Counted from the stretch's first letter, positions 9,906 to 19,923 are shown. The stretch: DNA of 57,434 nt from Marinilabiliaceae bacterium JC017 (GCA_004296775.1 RHGE01000039.1:1-57434); one strand, 5' to 3'. The notes: generated from the sequence alone by a model not told the origin. A program made the numbers and translations.

Positions 9906-11450
9906 TTATTGTACCTGTTGTTGCTTTTCAGGTTGATGTTGTGGTCTTAATAAGTCCATTACGGTTTTTACCGGGTTGAAGGTTGATATTGGTACTTCCA
10001 CAAAGAATGTCAGCCAGTTTGCCATGGCGCCATTCCATAAACCAGGTAATTCCAGTGCTTTTAAGGTTCTTCCTCCTTGTGACTTCTCTGAGATAAAACC
10101 AGTTTCCTGGTCAATGAAATCAGGAAGATCAAATTTATTCCCTTTATAGTCTCTGATTGAACAAACCAGATCAACCGGATTGAAGTGGGTGCTATGGTTG
10201 ACAATCTCTTTTTTGTCCGGATTGGTAAGGTCTATTTGTGAGCCTTCCACAATTTGCAGCGATTCTTCTCCTTTTTCATTCATTACCCAGAAGGGACCAC
10301 CGCCAGGTTCGCCTTCATTTTTCACCATGCCACATACCCTGATTGGCCGATTCAGGACAAATTGTATAAATGAAGTTTGTTCTTCTAAAGTGCCTTTTAG
10401 AATTGGTGTTGGAACTGTGCGTTTTAATACATTTTCTATAAAACCAAAGGCTTTGGAGATGATGTTCTTTTCTCCTTCGTCAATACCCTTAAGCAATGAA
10501 AAAACTTCATTACGGTAATGGAGCAGGATGCCGGCAATCAGTTTTTTATACCGAACAGTGTCTGCCACCCTGTATTGTGGTACAACATTGTCAATGTTTT
10601 TTATAAAAACAACTTCATCTTGTTGCTCATTTAGGTTTTCAATTAATGCTCCGTGTCCTCCTGGTCTGAACAGGATCTCACCATCCTCTTTTCTGAAGGG
10701 CTCATTCTCTGGTGTGACTGCAATGGTATCCGTTGAAGGTTTTTGGTATGAGAAGCTAACATGTAGGGTTATGTTGTATAAGGCTTCATATTTAAGCTTT
10801 TTCCGTTCCAGGATTTTTGAAAAAACTTCCTGGTGTTCAGGACTAACGGTGAAGTGGATGTGTACTTCTTTGTTATTGTTTTGAGCATAGAGTGCACCTT
10901 CGTGTAAATGCTCTTCCATGGGGGTGCACACCTCTTGTGTATATTGATGAAAGCTTAACACTCCTTTGGGTAGGTTTCCGTAATTCAAGCCAACGGGATT
11001 GAGCAAAGCATTGATAAGTGTATTTGCTTTTTCTACATCATTAGCTGCTTCAAATAAGGGAAATGCCAATACATTTGATAGCTGCTCTGAAAAAGCATAT
11101 TCATTAATGTTTTCAAAAAATGAAAGATAAGGTTCTTGCTTTAGAAGTTGTTCTTTATCAGAGAAAGAGGCATTTAGAAATTCGAAGAGATTCTTAAACA
11201 TCCTTGTAGCAGCTCCCGATGCCGGTACGAATTTACTAACATTTAATCCCTTCTGGAGGGTCTCTGAGTACAGATTCAGGAAATTATTGACCTGATCTTC
11301 CGGTACTTTTATTATCCCATCGTTGATGATGGCTGCTTTTGTGATGTTAGAAAATGGAAATCCTTTGACGTGATGATGGAGCTGAACATCTATTTGTTCA
11401 GGGGAAATTCCTTTCTGGTGCAGTAGATCGAAATCTTTAGGTTTTAACAT
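9906..11450 (-). CDS. DUF4301 family protein
   Basis: A 514-residue cytoplasmic protein of the DUF4301 family, found widely in Bacteroidota. Recognised by the N-terminus (KDFDLLHQKGIS, residues 5-16), PASGAATRMFKNL (about 77-89) and FRPGGHGALIENLN (about 262-275). The 'PASGAATRM' segment resembles the G-x-G-x-R loop of sugar-nucleotidyltransferases, so a nucleotidyltransferase-like fold is plausible, but no reaction is established. The short C-terminal extension is Gln-rich. It is monocistronic and convergent with folD. Confidence 0.85.
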   Translation of the reverse strand: MLKPKDFDLLHQKGISPEQIDVQLHHHVKGFPFSNITKAAIINDGIIKVPEDQVNNFLNLYSETLQKGLNVSKFVPASGAATRMFKNLFEFLNASFSDKEQLLKQEPYLSFFENINEYAFSEQLSNVLAFPLFEAANDVEKANTLINALLNPVGLNYGNLPKGVLSFHQYTQEVCTPMEEHLHEGALYAQNNNKEVHIHFTVSPEHQEVFSKILERKKLKYEALYNITLHVSFSYQKPSTDTIAVTPENEPFRKEDGEILFRPGGHGALIENLNEQQDEVVFIKNIDNVVPQYRVADTVRYKKLIAGILLHYRNEVFSLLKGIDEGEKNIISKAFGFIENVLKRTVPTPILKGTLEEQTSFIQFVLNRPIRVCGMVKNEGEPGGGPFWVMNEKGEESLQIVEGSQIDLTNPDKKEIVNHSTHFNPVDLVCSIRDYKGNKFDLPDFIDQETGFISEKSQGGRTLKALELPGLWNGAMANWLTFFVEVPISTFNPVKTVMDLLRPQHQPEKQQQVQ

Positions 11451-11936
11451 AGTCGATAAATGTTTAGAGTTTCTATAAAATTAATAAAAAATAAATGAAC
11501 AGATGTATGCATGCACCTAATTCTATATAAATCTTATTTGAAGGTGATATTGAATTGAAGTTTAGGTTTGTAAAGGAAAAATTAAATAGGAAACCAGGAG
11601 GAGAATAATCGAACCAAAAAGTCCAAAACATTATAGGTCAAAAGGTTGTGGTGGATAATTAGTGAAAAAGCACTATTTTGGCTGCCTGAAAAATATTCAA
11701 CAATATTTTTATGTGACGAGTCGGGAAGATTTTTTTCCTTTTTTGGAGGATGATTTATAAGGATGCGTTTTGTATGATTATAATAAAATAGAAAATACAC
11801 TTAAAACACCCATGTTAAAGTATTTAGGGCACGTATTGTATGGCAATGATTTTATTTAGTTGAGATTGTTATAAATAGTATAGCCAAGCAGTTTTGTGTT
11901 TTTGCACTTATAACATGGGTTTAATAATTTATTTAT
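11451..11936. other. Divergent intergenic region
   Basis: AT-rich spacer between the DUF4301 gene (minus) and the porin gene (plus). It must contain both promoters. 'gtgtttttgc' near 11896-11905 resembles a degenerate -7 box for the porin, about 33 bp before its ATG. The 72-codon minus ORF at 11582-11800 looks spurious. Confidence 0.45.
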
Positions 11937-13166
11937 ATGAAAAAAACACTTTTAATTTGTTTTTTAGTCCTGCATCAGGTTGCCTTAAAGGCCGAAGGGT
12001 ATCAGGTTAATTTGCAAAGCCAGCGTCAGATTGGAATGGGACATACAGGAACTGGTTTATTACTTGGTGCTTCCAGTATGCATTTTAATCCAGGGGCACT
12101 GGCCCAAATGTCTTCTAAGTATGATTTCTCAGGGGGAGCAAATGTTATCTTTTCTCATAATACCTTCCAAAAACAATCACCGTCACTTTATCAGGCTGAA
12201 AGTGATAACCCGGTGGGAACACCATTTTACTTTTATGGAGCAGGAAAGGTGAGTGATAAATTAGTTGTTGGTTTATCTGTTACTACTCCTTACGGAAACT
12301 CACTAAAATGGGGAGATGATTGGGATGGACGTTATCTTATTCAGGATATTTCCTTGAAGGCTATCTTTTTTCAACCAACAGTTTCTTATAAAATTGTTGA
12401 TAATCTAAGTGTTGGAGCTGGGTTTGTTGTTACCTATGGAGATGTAAATATGAGCAAAGCGTTGCCGTTGACAGATCAGAATGGTAATGAAGGATCAGTG
12501 CATTTATCCGGGAATACCATGTCATATGGATTTAACGCCGGTGTATATTATAAACCGGTGACTGATCTTTCGATTGGTGTTAACTATCGATCAAAAGTTG
12601 TGATGAAGGTTGAAGGTGGGGATGCCATTTTCAATGTGCCAGCTTCCTTATCAGGTAATTTTCCTAAAAACAATAAGTTTACTGCTGAACTGCCTATGCC
12701 AGCCAACCTAACTTTGGGTTTGGGGTGGCAAGTAAGTGAGAAGATGCTTCTGGCTGCCGATTTTCAGTATGTTTTCTGGTCGGCTTATGAGGATCTGTCT
12801 TTTGATTTTGAACAGAATACCGAAACATTGTATGACTCCTATAATCCAAGGAACTTTGAGAATTCCATGGTTTATCGTTTGGGTGCCGAATATGAGTTAT
12901 CCAAATCAATTAATCTACGAGCTGGTATTTATTATGATGAAACCCCTATTCAGGAAGGGTATCTGACACCAGAAACACCGGGGACCAATAAAATTGGAAT
13001 GTCGGCCGGAGCTTCCTGGTATGTGACAGAAAAATTAAGTATTGATGCCTCTGTACTTTATATTCATGGAGAAGATAGGGAAGATGGTTATCAACCTGCT
13101 AATTTCTATGGTACATATGCATCAAATGCCTTTATTCCCGGGATTGGCGTTAGTTATTCTTTTTAA
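11937..13166 (+). CDS. OmpP1/FadL-family outer-membrane porin
   Basis: A 409-residue outer-membrane beta-barrel with a signal peptide (MKKTLLICFLVLHQVALKAEG). The mature N-terminus QVNLQSQRQIGMGHTGTG (about 23-40) and the following GASSMHFNPGALAQM are the hatch motif of OmpP1/FadL/TodX transporters, which carry fatty acids or other hydrophobic compounds across the outer membrane. Alternating beta-strands and a C-terminal aromatic residue (GIGVSYSF) fit a barrel of about 14 strands. The SGNH lipoprotein gene starts 20 bp downstream, and the pair is probably an operon: an esterase next to a hydrophobic-substrate porin. Confidence 0.9.
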   Translation: MKKTLLICFLVLHQVALKAEGYQVNLQSQRQIGMGHTGTGLLLGASSMHFNPGALAQMSSKYDFSGGANVIFSHNTFQKQSPSLYQAESDNPVGTPFYFYGAGKVSDKLVVGLSVTTPYGNSLKWGDDWDGRYLIQDISLKAIFFQPTVSYKIVDNLSVGAGFVVTYGDVNMSKALPLTDQNGNEGSVHLSGNTMSYGFNAGVYYKPVTDLSIGVNYRSKVVMKVEGGDAIFNVPASLSGNFPKNNKFTAELPMPANLTLGLGWQVSEKMLLAADFQYVFWSAYEDLSFDFEQNTETLYDSYNPRNFENSMVYRLGAEYELSKSINLRAGIYYDETPIQEGYLTPETPGTNKIGMSAGASWYVTEKLSIDASVLYIHGEDREDGYQPANFYGTYASNAFIPGIGVSYSF

Positions 13167-13186
13167 ACTTAATTACTGGTACAATA

Positions 13187-14548
13187 ATGAAATTACAGGT
13201 ATTAAAATATTTCACCCTTTTGGGTGTACTTGCTTTATGGCAATGTGAAGCGAAACTGGATGAGTTTAAGCCCGAGAACGGATCGGCTGATTTTACAACA
13301 TTTGTTGCTATTGGTGATTCTTACACGTCGGGGTACACTGACGGGGCATTAAGTAATGCAGGTCAGAAGAATGGCTTCTCCGCCATTTTAGCCCACCAGC
13401 TTTCCACAACAGAAAATTACTATGATCAGCCTTTTATTCCGGAAGGGATGAGTGTTGGTGGTAATGGAAATGGCTCTTACAAACTGGTTGTTTTAAACAA
13501 ATCGTTAGTTCCTTTCCCCACCAAAGGAAATCCAGAATTATTATCTGATCCTTCCAATTGGGTTAACGGTCAGGCACCATTTAATAACATTGGTGTCCCT
13601 GGCGTGAAATCGTTTCATTTGTTGGCCCCTGAATTGGGAGATTACACCTTGGGTGAAGGCGCCTTTAATCCTTTTTATACCCGCTTTGCTTCTGTACCCG
13701 GGACTTCTACCATGGTTTCTGATGCCATACTAAAAAATCCTACCTTTTTCTCATTGTGGGTTGGAGGCAACGATGTGTTACAATATGCTTTAGCAGGAGG
13801 AAATGGTGTGGTTGGAGGAACCGGCATTAACGACATTACTGATGAGGCAACATTTACTTATAGCATCAACAAAGCTTTAGCTGAATTAACTTCCGGCAAA
13901 GCAAAAGGTGTATTGGGGAATATTCCTGATGTAAAGTCATTGCCTTATTTTAACTATATAGCTTATGATGGATTGGAATTGGATGCGGAAAAGGCTGCCA
14001 TGTTGAATGCAGGCTATGAGCAATACAATCAAATGGCGGAAGCTAATGGTTTGCCACAGATGATTTTTTCAGAAGGGCGAAATGCATTTGTTATTGCCGA
14101 TAGCAGTTATCCGCTTCATATGAGACAAATAAAGGAAGATGAAAAAGTTCTGTTGAGTGCTTCTACCGGCATATTAGGAGAAGCTGGTTGGGGATCGAAA
14201 GAGCCAATGCCAGAAGATCAGGTATTAAGTAGTGAGGAATTAGCCGCTATCAAAGATGCGACGACTCGTTTTAATACTATAATTGCAGGAGCAGCTTCTC
14301 AATATGAGTTGCCTGTGGCAGATATCAATCAATTACTAATTGAAGCGGAAAAAGGATTGGTTATTGATGGTAACCTGTATACTACAGTGTTTGTAACAGG
14401 TGGTATCTTTTCTTTAGATGGAATACATACATCGGGAAGAGGATCGGCTGTTATCACCAACCGTTTTATTGAGAAAATAAATAAGCATTATGGAGCTACT
14501 GTTCCCTTGGTAAATGTTAATGATTATCCGGGAGTAGAATTTCCTTAA
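13187..14548 (+). CDS. SGNH/GDSL-type hydrolase lipoprotein
   Basis: A 453-residue secreted esterase-like protein. A lipoprotein signal (lipobox Cys in ALWQCEAK, about residue 20) anchors it to a membrane. SGNH blocks are visible: GDSYTSGY (catalytic Ser, about 43-45), the Gly in FNNIGVPG (about 130), GGND (about 194-197), and DGIHTSGRG with the Asp-x-x-His pair (about 411-414). This supports an esterase or lipase acting in the periplasm or at the surface. It sits in an operon with the porin and ends at a terminator. Confidence 0.85.
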   Translation: MKLQVLKYFTLLGVLALWQCEAKLDEFKPENGSADFTTFVAIGDSYTSGYTDGALSNAGQKNGFSAILAHQLSTTENYYDQPFIPEGMSVGGNGNGSYKLVVLNKSLVPFPTKGNPELLSDPSNWVNGQAPFNNIGVPGVKSFHLLAPELGDYTLGEGAFNPFYTRFASVPGTSTMVSDAILKNPTFFSLWVGGNDVLQYALAGGNGVVGGTGINDITDEATFTYSINKALAELTSGKAKGVLGNIPDVKSLPYFNYIAYDGLELDAEKAAMLNAGYEQYNQMAEANGLPQMIFSEGRNAFVIADSSYPLHMRQIKEDEKVLLSASTGILGEAGWGSKEPMPEDQVLSSEELAAIKDATTRFNTIIAGAASQYELPVADINQLLIEAEKGLVIDGNLYTTVFVTGGIFSLDGIHTSGRGSAVITNRFIEKINKHYGATVPLVNVNDYPGVEFP

Positions 14549-14573
14549 GATATAAGATATAGTGAAGTGAAAG

Positions 14574-14605
14574 GGAGTAGTGTCTGTGATGCTACTCCTT
14601 TTTTT
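14574..14605 (+). terminator. Terminator after SGNH hydrolase gene
   Basis: Stem GGAGTAG / CTACTCC with an 11-nt loop is followed by seven T residues, 25 bp after the stop. It separates the porin-esterase operon from the eCIS operon. Confidence 0.85.
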
Positions 14606-14999
14606 ATGGATTGATTTCATGTCAATTCTTAAAAGTGAATGCAGTTATTACAGACATAACTGTACCTGCCAGGAGTTTAACGCAGATTGAAGGTCTCTAC
14701 CAATTTCCACATAATATATTGCCTGGAGTAATCAGGTATCTTTATTATTTAAAAATCTGATTGTAAAGTTAATGAGGGGATCCTTTTGTATGTTTAAACG
14801 CTGCGTTGTAAGTTGAGTTTATTATAATCTAGTGCTTGATTAGTAGTCAAATTTTTCGATGAGAGATTTGTTTTTAATAGTAATCAATTCATTGAAGGGT
14901 GTCAAAATAGTTGATAATTGTACAGGAATAATGTGTAAATTAGTCATAATGTTTTGCGAAATTGGACCGTGAACGAATAGTCAATTTGAAAAATCATCT
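14606..14999. other. Intergenic region before the eCIS operon
   Basis: AT-rich, without ORFs of note. The promoter of the 20-kb eCIS operon should lie here. 'TAATGTTTTG' at 14947-14956 is close to a -7 box (one extra base against TAnnTTTG), with TTG at 14918; the match is weak. Confidence 0.4.
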
Positions 15000-16469
15000 A
15001 TGTATAAATTGAAAAACATTTATAATAGTTTAAGTTCTTTTGATAAATTATTTCTGGAATTGTATTACCGTGTGAAATTTTCTAAAAAGTCTCAGAGATG
15101 GGGTTTGCTTCAAATTTTAAAAAAGAAAGATCGAGAATTAGAATTGGCTGTTTTTGGAAAAGAGAACACAAAGGAATATGACTTAGAAAAAAACAAAGGG
15201 GCTTTATCTCAACATAAAAGAAGGCTTCGGTTTGATATAGAATCCATTCTTCTGCTCCGAGTTTTAAATACATCGAAGTCCACATCTTCAAATAGTCGGG
15301 TATTATGTCATCGGTTGTTACTACTGGCGGAACATTATCTGGAAAACGATATGCCCGAAGAGGGGCATAAAAAATTAAAACAGGCTTTTAAGTTAATTAC
15401 CAACACAGGATTGGTGTATGAACGTTTGTGGTATAATGAGATAAAACATCAAATGTTGTGCCTGGAGGGCGATTCTCATCATGAGAATCCGTTAATAGAT
15501 TCTTTGTCAACATTAAAGATGATTGAATTAAAACTGGTTAGTGAATGTGATCTAATCACTTTCAGGAATTCAAGTTTTATCACATATGAGGCTTTGGGAA
15601 AAGATTATGAAGAGGATGGGGGTCATATGGTTAGTTCAATGAATAAGACGATTGTTCTTTCCCGGAAAAAGATGTTAAGCTATTGGAAAGTAAGAGATTA
15701 TTTAAAGGCCTCGAAATTAGCCAACGAATTGTATCTAAGTATAGATGCAACGGAACCCAGATGGCGGAAATTGAGGTTGGAGTGTTTACTGCACTTGGCT
15801 TCTCTGAATGTTTTTGCAGGTGATGCAAATCAGAATTATAAAATATTTGAGGCGATCGATACTGAATTTCAACTCACCAAGAGATTTAGAATAGAGTATT
15901 ATGTAGTACAGTTTCTAACTTACTATTTAGATAGCCATGATAAAATGTGCCAGATGGTACTTCACAAAATGGGTACGGAAATAGAAAAAGATCCCAATAA
16001 TAAGGATAGAGATCTTCTTGAGTTTTTTAAGGGACTTTTTCTTTTTAAAGAAGGAAAATATCGTGAAGTGAGCAAACTGCTTAGAAACGAAATAGCTCTG
16101 TTTTCACTCCCGGATAACATGGGGCTAAATGTGAGGCTCTTGGAGTTGTATGCATTAGTAATGAAGGGAGAGTATAAGTTATGTACATATAAATTAGAGG
16201 CTTTTCGACAGGCAGTGATTCGTAGTAAAGTTAACGTCAAGACACGGTATATGTTTATTGAGAGAATGCTTTACTGTTTTTTATCCAATGAAATGAATCC
16301 TTCAATTGTATGGAAAAAATACAATGGTGTGAGGAGGGAATATGGTGAAAATAGTGAACGTTTTAAACAAGATATTGAAGGGTATGAATTGATTTCATTA
16401 GAGCAATTTATTTCTCATTGGGAATTGAAGAAAGAGTTGAATGTAAATTATGAGGAGGTCATGGCATGA
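15000..16469 (+). CDS. Helical-repeat (TPR-like) protein, first gene of eCIS operon
   Basis: A 489-residue predicted cytoplasmic protein, almost entirely alpha-helical and rich in Leu/Lys/Glu. Helix pairs of TPR-like length recur from about residue 105 onward (RLLLLAEHYLENDMPEEGHKKLKQAF, YLKASKLANELYLSI, FFKGLFLFKEGKYREVSKLLRNE, LELYALVMKGEYKLCTYKLEAFR), but no strict TPR consensus holds. I do not recognise a family. It overlaps the Pvc16-like gene by 4 bp (ATGA), so it belongs to the eCIS operon. A scaffold or regulatory role is only a guess. Confidence 0.7.
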   Translation: MYKLKNIYNSLSSFDKLFLELYYRVKFSKKSQRWGLLQILKKKDRELELAVFGKENTKEYDLEKNKGALSQHKRRLRFDIESILLLRVLNTSKSTSSNSRVLCHRLLLLAEHYLENDMPEEGHKKLKQAFKLITNTGLVYERLWYNEIKHQMLCLEGDSHHENPLIDSLSTLKMIELKLVSECDLITFRNSSFITYEALGKDYEEDGGHMVSSMNKTIVLSRKKMLSYWKVRDYLKASKLANELYLSIDATEPRWRKLRLECLLHLASLNVFAGDANQNYKIFEAIDTEFQLTKRFRIEYYVVQFLTYYLDSHDKMCQMVLHKMGTEIEKDPNNKDRDLLEFFKGLFLFKEGKYREVSKLLRNEIALFSLPDNMGLNVRLLELYALVMKGEYKLCTYKLEAFRQAVIRSKVNVKTRYMFIERMLYCFLSNEMNPSIVWKKYNGVRREYGENSERFKQDIEGYELISLEQFISHWELKKELNVNYEEVMA

Positions 16470-17047
16470 TTCAAATGGCGTTCAAGTGTATCTCAGAGAG
16501 AATGAATGAATATTTGAAAGGGATTTATAACACGCCGGAGGAGATGGTGATTGTTTCTGCTATTAGCCAATCTCAAGGTGTTGATTTATCTGAAATTAAT
16601 AACAAGGTAGTTTTATCATTATTGAATATTGAACGGGAAACCGCCATGGGCATTGGAGCAGGGTATAATCGAATGTCTTCAGATTTGGTACGGGAAAGTA
16701 AGCCGCCTTGGCATTTAAACCTGACTTTCATAGTGGCATCTGTCTTTAGTGAGAAACAATATTTACAGTCATTAAAAGTGTTATCCAATGTTCTGTTGTT
16801 TTTTCAGTCTCAAAATGTGTTCACTTGTTCATCGTCCGATCAGATGGGTAAAAGTAACTGGAAGATGACAGTTGAACCTGTAAATCTGAATTATCAGGAA
16901 TTGACAAATGTTTGGAGTGTGTTAGGGGGGAGATATTACCCTTCAATGGCTGGGAAAATTCGAATGCTAAGCATTGATTCAACTGAAATAAGTTCTGTCA
17001 AAAGAGTTAACAAAGAGACCAAGCTTGATCTTTTAAAGGATGAGTAA
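16466..17047 (+). CDS. eCIS tail cap/terminator protein (Pvc16 type, DUF4255)
   Basis: A 193-residue protein of the DUF4255/Pvc16 N-terminal family. In Afp/PVC particles the homologue caps the distal end of the sheath-tube. Recognised by its start (helix, then MVIVSAISQ), by KVVLSLLNIERETA (about 48-61), and by the PPWHLNLTFIVASVFSEKQYLQSLKVLSNVL block (about 80-110), a typical pattern in this family. It overlaps both neighbours by a few bases (ATGA junctions). Confidence 0.85.
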   Translation: MIQMAFKCISERMNEYLKGIYNTPEEMVIVSAISQSQGVDLSEINNKVVLSLLNIERETAMGIGAGYNRMSSDLVRESKPPWHLNLTFIVASVFSEKQYLQSLKVLSNVLLFFQSQNVFTCSSSDQMGKSNWKMTVEPVNLNYQELTNVWSVLGGRYYPSMAGKIRMLSIDSTEISSVKRVNKETKLDLLKDE

Positions 17048-17900
17048 ATATACTGAGATCTACAGAATAATACTTAATCATGATTTTTTTGAAAAGAATC
17101 AGTGTCGTGGTGTTAATATAACTCCGGATGAGGAAAGTCTGAATTATTTGTATAATCTGGGACTCTTTTTTAAGCGCATCTCAGTAAATGAATGGGGACT
17201 TTTTGTACAGAAAGACGAACTGCAGAAAGAAAAACTGCTGCTTTGGTTGGAAAAGGATTACAACACTTTGGGATTTAATATAGAGGTATGTGAAAGTGAT
17301 TTCTTTTTATTTACTGATTGGCCGGGGTATTCGCCCAAGCAATTCTATCTATTTATGCCAGGTTCAGAAGCAGAAGAATTGTTGGTTTCAAGTGGTAAAC
17401 TCCGGTATGGAGTTATTCCTGAAGAAAATGTAATTCTACCCAAACAAAAGGCAATACGGAAAATCCATAAGCGGATAATAGGCCTTTTAAAATTGAGCTT
17501 TTCGAAAAAAATACTGGATAAATTTTGGCAAGATGAAGGGAATCAATCCTATCGGATAATGATTCAATTTCATTCGTTGAAGGTGTTCTGGGAATTTGTT
17601 CTCATTCCACGAAACTATAGTGAAGATCAAAGTTTGATGATAAAGGAGGCAACCGAATCACTACAATTTACAGAGTTGGAAAAGAAAATGCTATTGTCGA
17701 AGCAGCAGGCATACAGGGGATTATCGTCTGATTTGATACCATTAAAAGAAAGGTATGATTATAAGGTGCAGGTATGGGAAACAAAGAAGACAGGAAAAAG
17801 ATTGATTGCCGCCGAGGTTCCCCTGCCTATGGCGGGTGAGTTTTCGCTAAATACTTCCAGAGATAAGGTAAGAATAGTTACAAAATATTTCTATTTCTAA
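17040..17900 (+). CDS. Unrecognised eCIS-operon protein between cap and sheath genes
   Basis: A 286-residue soluble protein with no signal peptide and no membrane segment. It alternates beta-strand and helix segments with many aromatic residues (NEWGLFVQKDELQKEKLLLWLEK, SDFFLFTDWPGYSPKQFYLF, KVFWEFVLIPRNYS). It has no recognisable family. The start overlaps the DUF4255 gene by 8 bp and the sheath gene follows after 15 bp, so it is co-expressed with the structural genes. It has no counterpart in the standard Afp/PVC gene order and may be specific to this eCIS lineage, perhaps an assembly or baseplate-accessory factor. Confidence 0.7.
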   Translation: MSKYTEIYRIILNHDFFEKNQCRGVNITPDEESLNYLYNLGLFFKRISVNEWGLFVQKDELQKEKLLLWLEKDYNTLGFNIEVCESDFFLFTDWPGYSPKQFYLFMPGSEAEELLVSSGKLRYGVIPEENVILPKQKAIRKIHKRIIGLLKLSFSKKILDKFWQDEGNQSYRIMIQFHSLKVFWEFVLIPRNYSEDQSLMIKEATESLQFTELEKKMLLSKQQAYRGLSSDLIPLKERYDYKVQVWETKKTGKRLIAAEVPLPMAGEFSLNTSRDKVRIVTKYFYF

Positions 17901-17915
17901 TTATAAAATTAATCT

Positions 17916-19427
17916 ATGGGAACAATGAAAACCCCTGGCGTTTATGTTGTTGAAAAAAGCGCCTTTCCGAATTCAGTAGTCGAAGTGGCCACTGCAGTTC
18001 CTGCTTTTATAGGACATACAGAAAAAGCAGTGAACGGGAATAAATCGCTTCTTAATAAGCCATGGCGCATTACTTCTATGGCCGAGTTTCACTCTTACTT
18101 TGGGGGAGGGCCTACTCCTCAATTCTCTATCAATGAAATGGGAGAGGAAGATAAAGGTGCTCCTGATTTCGTGTCAGGCGAGAAAAAATACCTGTTGAAA
18201 CAGGAAAGCGGCAGGAACATCTTGTATAACAGTATTCTGATGTTTTATTCCAATGGAGGTGGGCCGTGTTACATCGTTTCGGTCGGTGATTACAGCACTG
18301 ATTTGGAGGCTGGTAATTTTACCTCCGGGGTGGATCAGCTTGTAAGAGAGCAGGAACCAACCATGGTAGTAATTCCAGAAACTACTCTTCTCGATGCAGA
18401 TAATAGCCAGGCAGTGCAACAGGCGATGCTTTCCCATTGTGGTTATAAAATGAAAAATCGGTTTGCAATACTGGATATATGGGAAGGGTTTCGGGATAGA
18501 AAAGATCCTGAAGGAGATCGGGTTTTGGATTTTAGAAACCGCATTGGTACTAACTTTCTGGACTTTGGTGCTGCTTATTATCCCTGGGTAAATACTTCCA
18601 TTGTGCAGGATAAAGACCTGGGATATGGTAATATAGCTAATAAGGATGTTTTACAGGCGATTTTAAAAGAAGAGTTAATTCCTGAGGGAAGTGAAATTGA
18701 TGAGACTAAAAAAGCTGAGATCGAGGAGAAGATTACCGATATCGCTAACGATGCTCTAAAAGGTGTTGATAAAGAATTGCTGAATAAAACACTTATTCAG
18801 GTAAGCCCAATGTTTAATACAATACTAAAAGAGATTAAGGATCAATTAAATCTTCTACCTCCTGGAGCAGCAATGGCCGGTATTTACACAATGGTAGATA
18901 ACACCCGTGGCGTTTGGAAAGCACCAGCCAATGTAAGTATGAATGCTGTAGTGTCGCCAGCTTTAAATATTACTCACGATGACCAGGAAGAGTTGAATGT
19001 GCCTTTGAATGGAAAGTCAATCAATGCTATTCGTCCGTTTGTTGGAGAAGGAACCCTTGTGTGGGGTGCCAGAACCTTGGATGGTAACTCATTGGATTGG
19101 CGATATATTAATGTTAGAAGGACATTGATAATGCTGGAAGAGTCTATAAAAATAGCGTCTAAGGCTTATGTTTTTGAGCCAAATGTTGCTAACACCTGGG
19201 TGACCATGAAAAGCATGATCAGTAATTTCCTGACAGGTATTTGGAAACGCGGCGGTCTGGCAGGAGCTTCACCGGATGATGCCTATAGTGTACATGTGGG
19301 ATTAGGTGAAACAATGACTTCTGAAGATATTCTGGAGGGAATTCTGAGAGTGACTGTTTTAGTGGCTGTCACCAGACCTGCAGAATTCATTGAAATCACT
19401 TTCCAGCAACAAATGCAAAAATCGTAA
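17916..19427 (+). CDS. eCIS contractile tail sheath protein
   Basis: A 503-residue sheath protein (Pvc2/Afp2 type). It shows the family N-terminus MKTPGVYVVE (residues 4-13), the PAFIGHTE block (about 30-37), and a strongly conserved C-terminal domain: INVRRTLIMLEESIK (about 404-418), FEPNVANTWVTMKSMISNFLT, and the final 'FIEITFQQQ' strand used for sheath-sheath strand exchange. The sheath contracts and drives the inner tube into the target. Only one sheath gene is present, against three in PVC/Afp, so this is a simpler eCIS (similar to MACs). An alternative start is Met 4. Confidence 0.95.
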   Translation: MGTMKTPGVYVVEKSAFPNSVVEVATAVPAFIGHTEKAVNGNKSLLNKPWRITSMAEFHSYFGGGPTPQFSINEMGEEDKGAPDFVSGEKKYLLKQESGRNILYNSILMFYSNGGGPCYIVSVGDYSTDLEAGNFTSGVDQLVREQEPTMVVIPETTLLDADNSQAVQQAMLSHCGYKMKNRFAILDIWEGFRDRKDPEGDRVLDFRNRIGTNFLDFGAAYYPWVNTSIVQDKDLGYGNIANKDVLQAILKEELIPEGSEIDETKKAEIEEKITDIANDALKGVDKELLNKTLIQVSPMFNTILKEIKDQLNLLPPGAAMAGIYTMVDNTRGVWKAPANVSMNAVVSPALNITHDDQEELNVPLNGKSINAIRPFVGEGTLVWGARTLDGNSLDWRYINVRRTLIMLEESIKIASKAYVFEPNVANTWVTMKSMISNFLTGIWKRGGLAGASPDDAYSVHVGLGETMTSEDILEGILRVTVLVAVTRPAEFIEITFQQQMQKS

Positions 19428-19464
19428 TTAGTAATTTTAAACATATAACAAAAAAATTTCAGCT

Positions 19465-19923
19465 ATGGCAGATGATGGATCAGCTCAATCAACCAGTGTA
19501 TGGCCTTTGCCAAAGTTCTATTTTCAGGTAGAATGGGATTCAGATAAGGTGTCGTTTCAAGAGGTCTCGGGCCTGGATATAGAAGCGCAACCCATTGAAT
19601 ACAGACATGGAGATAGTCCTGAATTCTCTACTATCAAAATGCCTGGAATAAAGAAATCGGGTAATGTAACGATGAAGAAAGGAGTCTTTAAATCAGATAA
19701 TAAATTCTGGAATTGGTTTAATGAAATCAAGATGAATGTCATTAAACGGAAAACAGTAACAATTAAGTTGTTGGATGAAGGTGGCAATCCAACAATGACC
19801 TGGACGTTAAAGAACGCATGGCCGACCAAGATTACTGGTACCGATCTCAAAGCAGATGGTAATGAGGTGGCAGTGGAAACCCTGGAGGTAGCTCATGAGG
19901 GTGTTACAATTGCGAATGGTTAA
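19465..19923 (+). CDS. eCIS inner tube protein 1 (Hcp/gp19-like)
   Basis: A 152-residue tail-tube protein of the T4 gp19 family (Pvc1/Afp1 type). Hallmarks: FYFQVEWDSDKVSFQEVSGLD (about 13-34, cut here), a YRHGDSPEFSTIKMPG-like loop (about 46-61), KSGNVTMKKGV (about 64-74), and the C-terminal 'TLEVAHEGV' strand. Hexamers stack into the tube through which cargo is carried. Its stop overlaps the next ATG (TAATG), so the two tube genes are translationally coupled. Confidence 0.95.
   Translation: MADDGSAQSTSVWPLPKFYFQVEWDSDKVSFQEVSGLDIEAQPIEYRHGDSPEFSTIKMPGIKKSGNVTMKKGVFKSDNKFWNWFNEIKMNVIKRKTVTIKLLDEGGNPTMTWTLKNAWPTKITGTDLKADGNEVAVETLEVAHEGVTIANG

Noticed and set aside
11582-11800. 72-codon minus-strand ORF
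   Set aside because: Lies in the promoter region, with no protein-like features.
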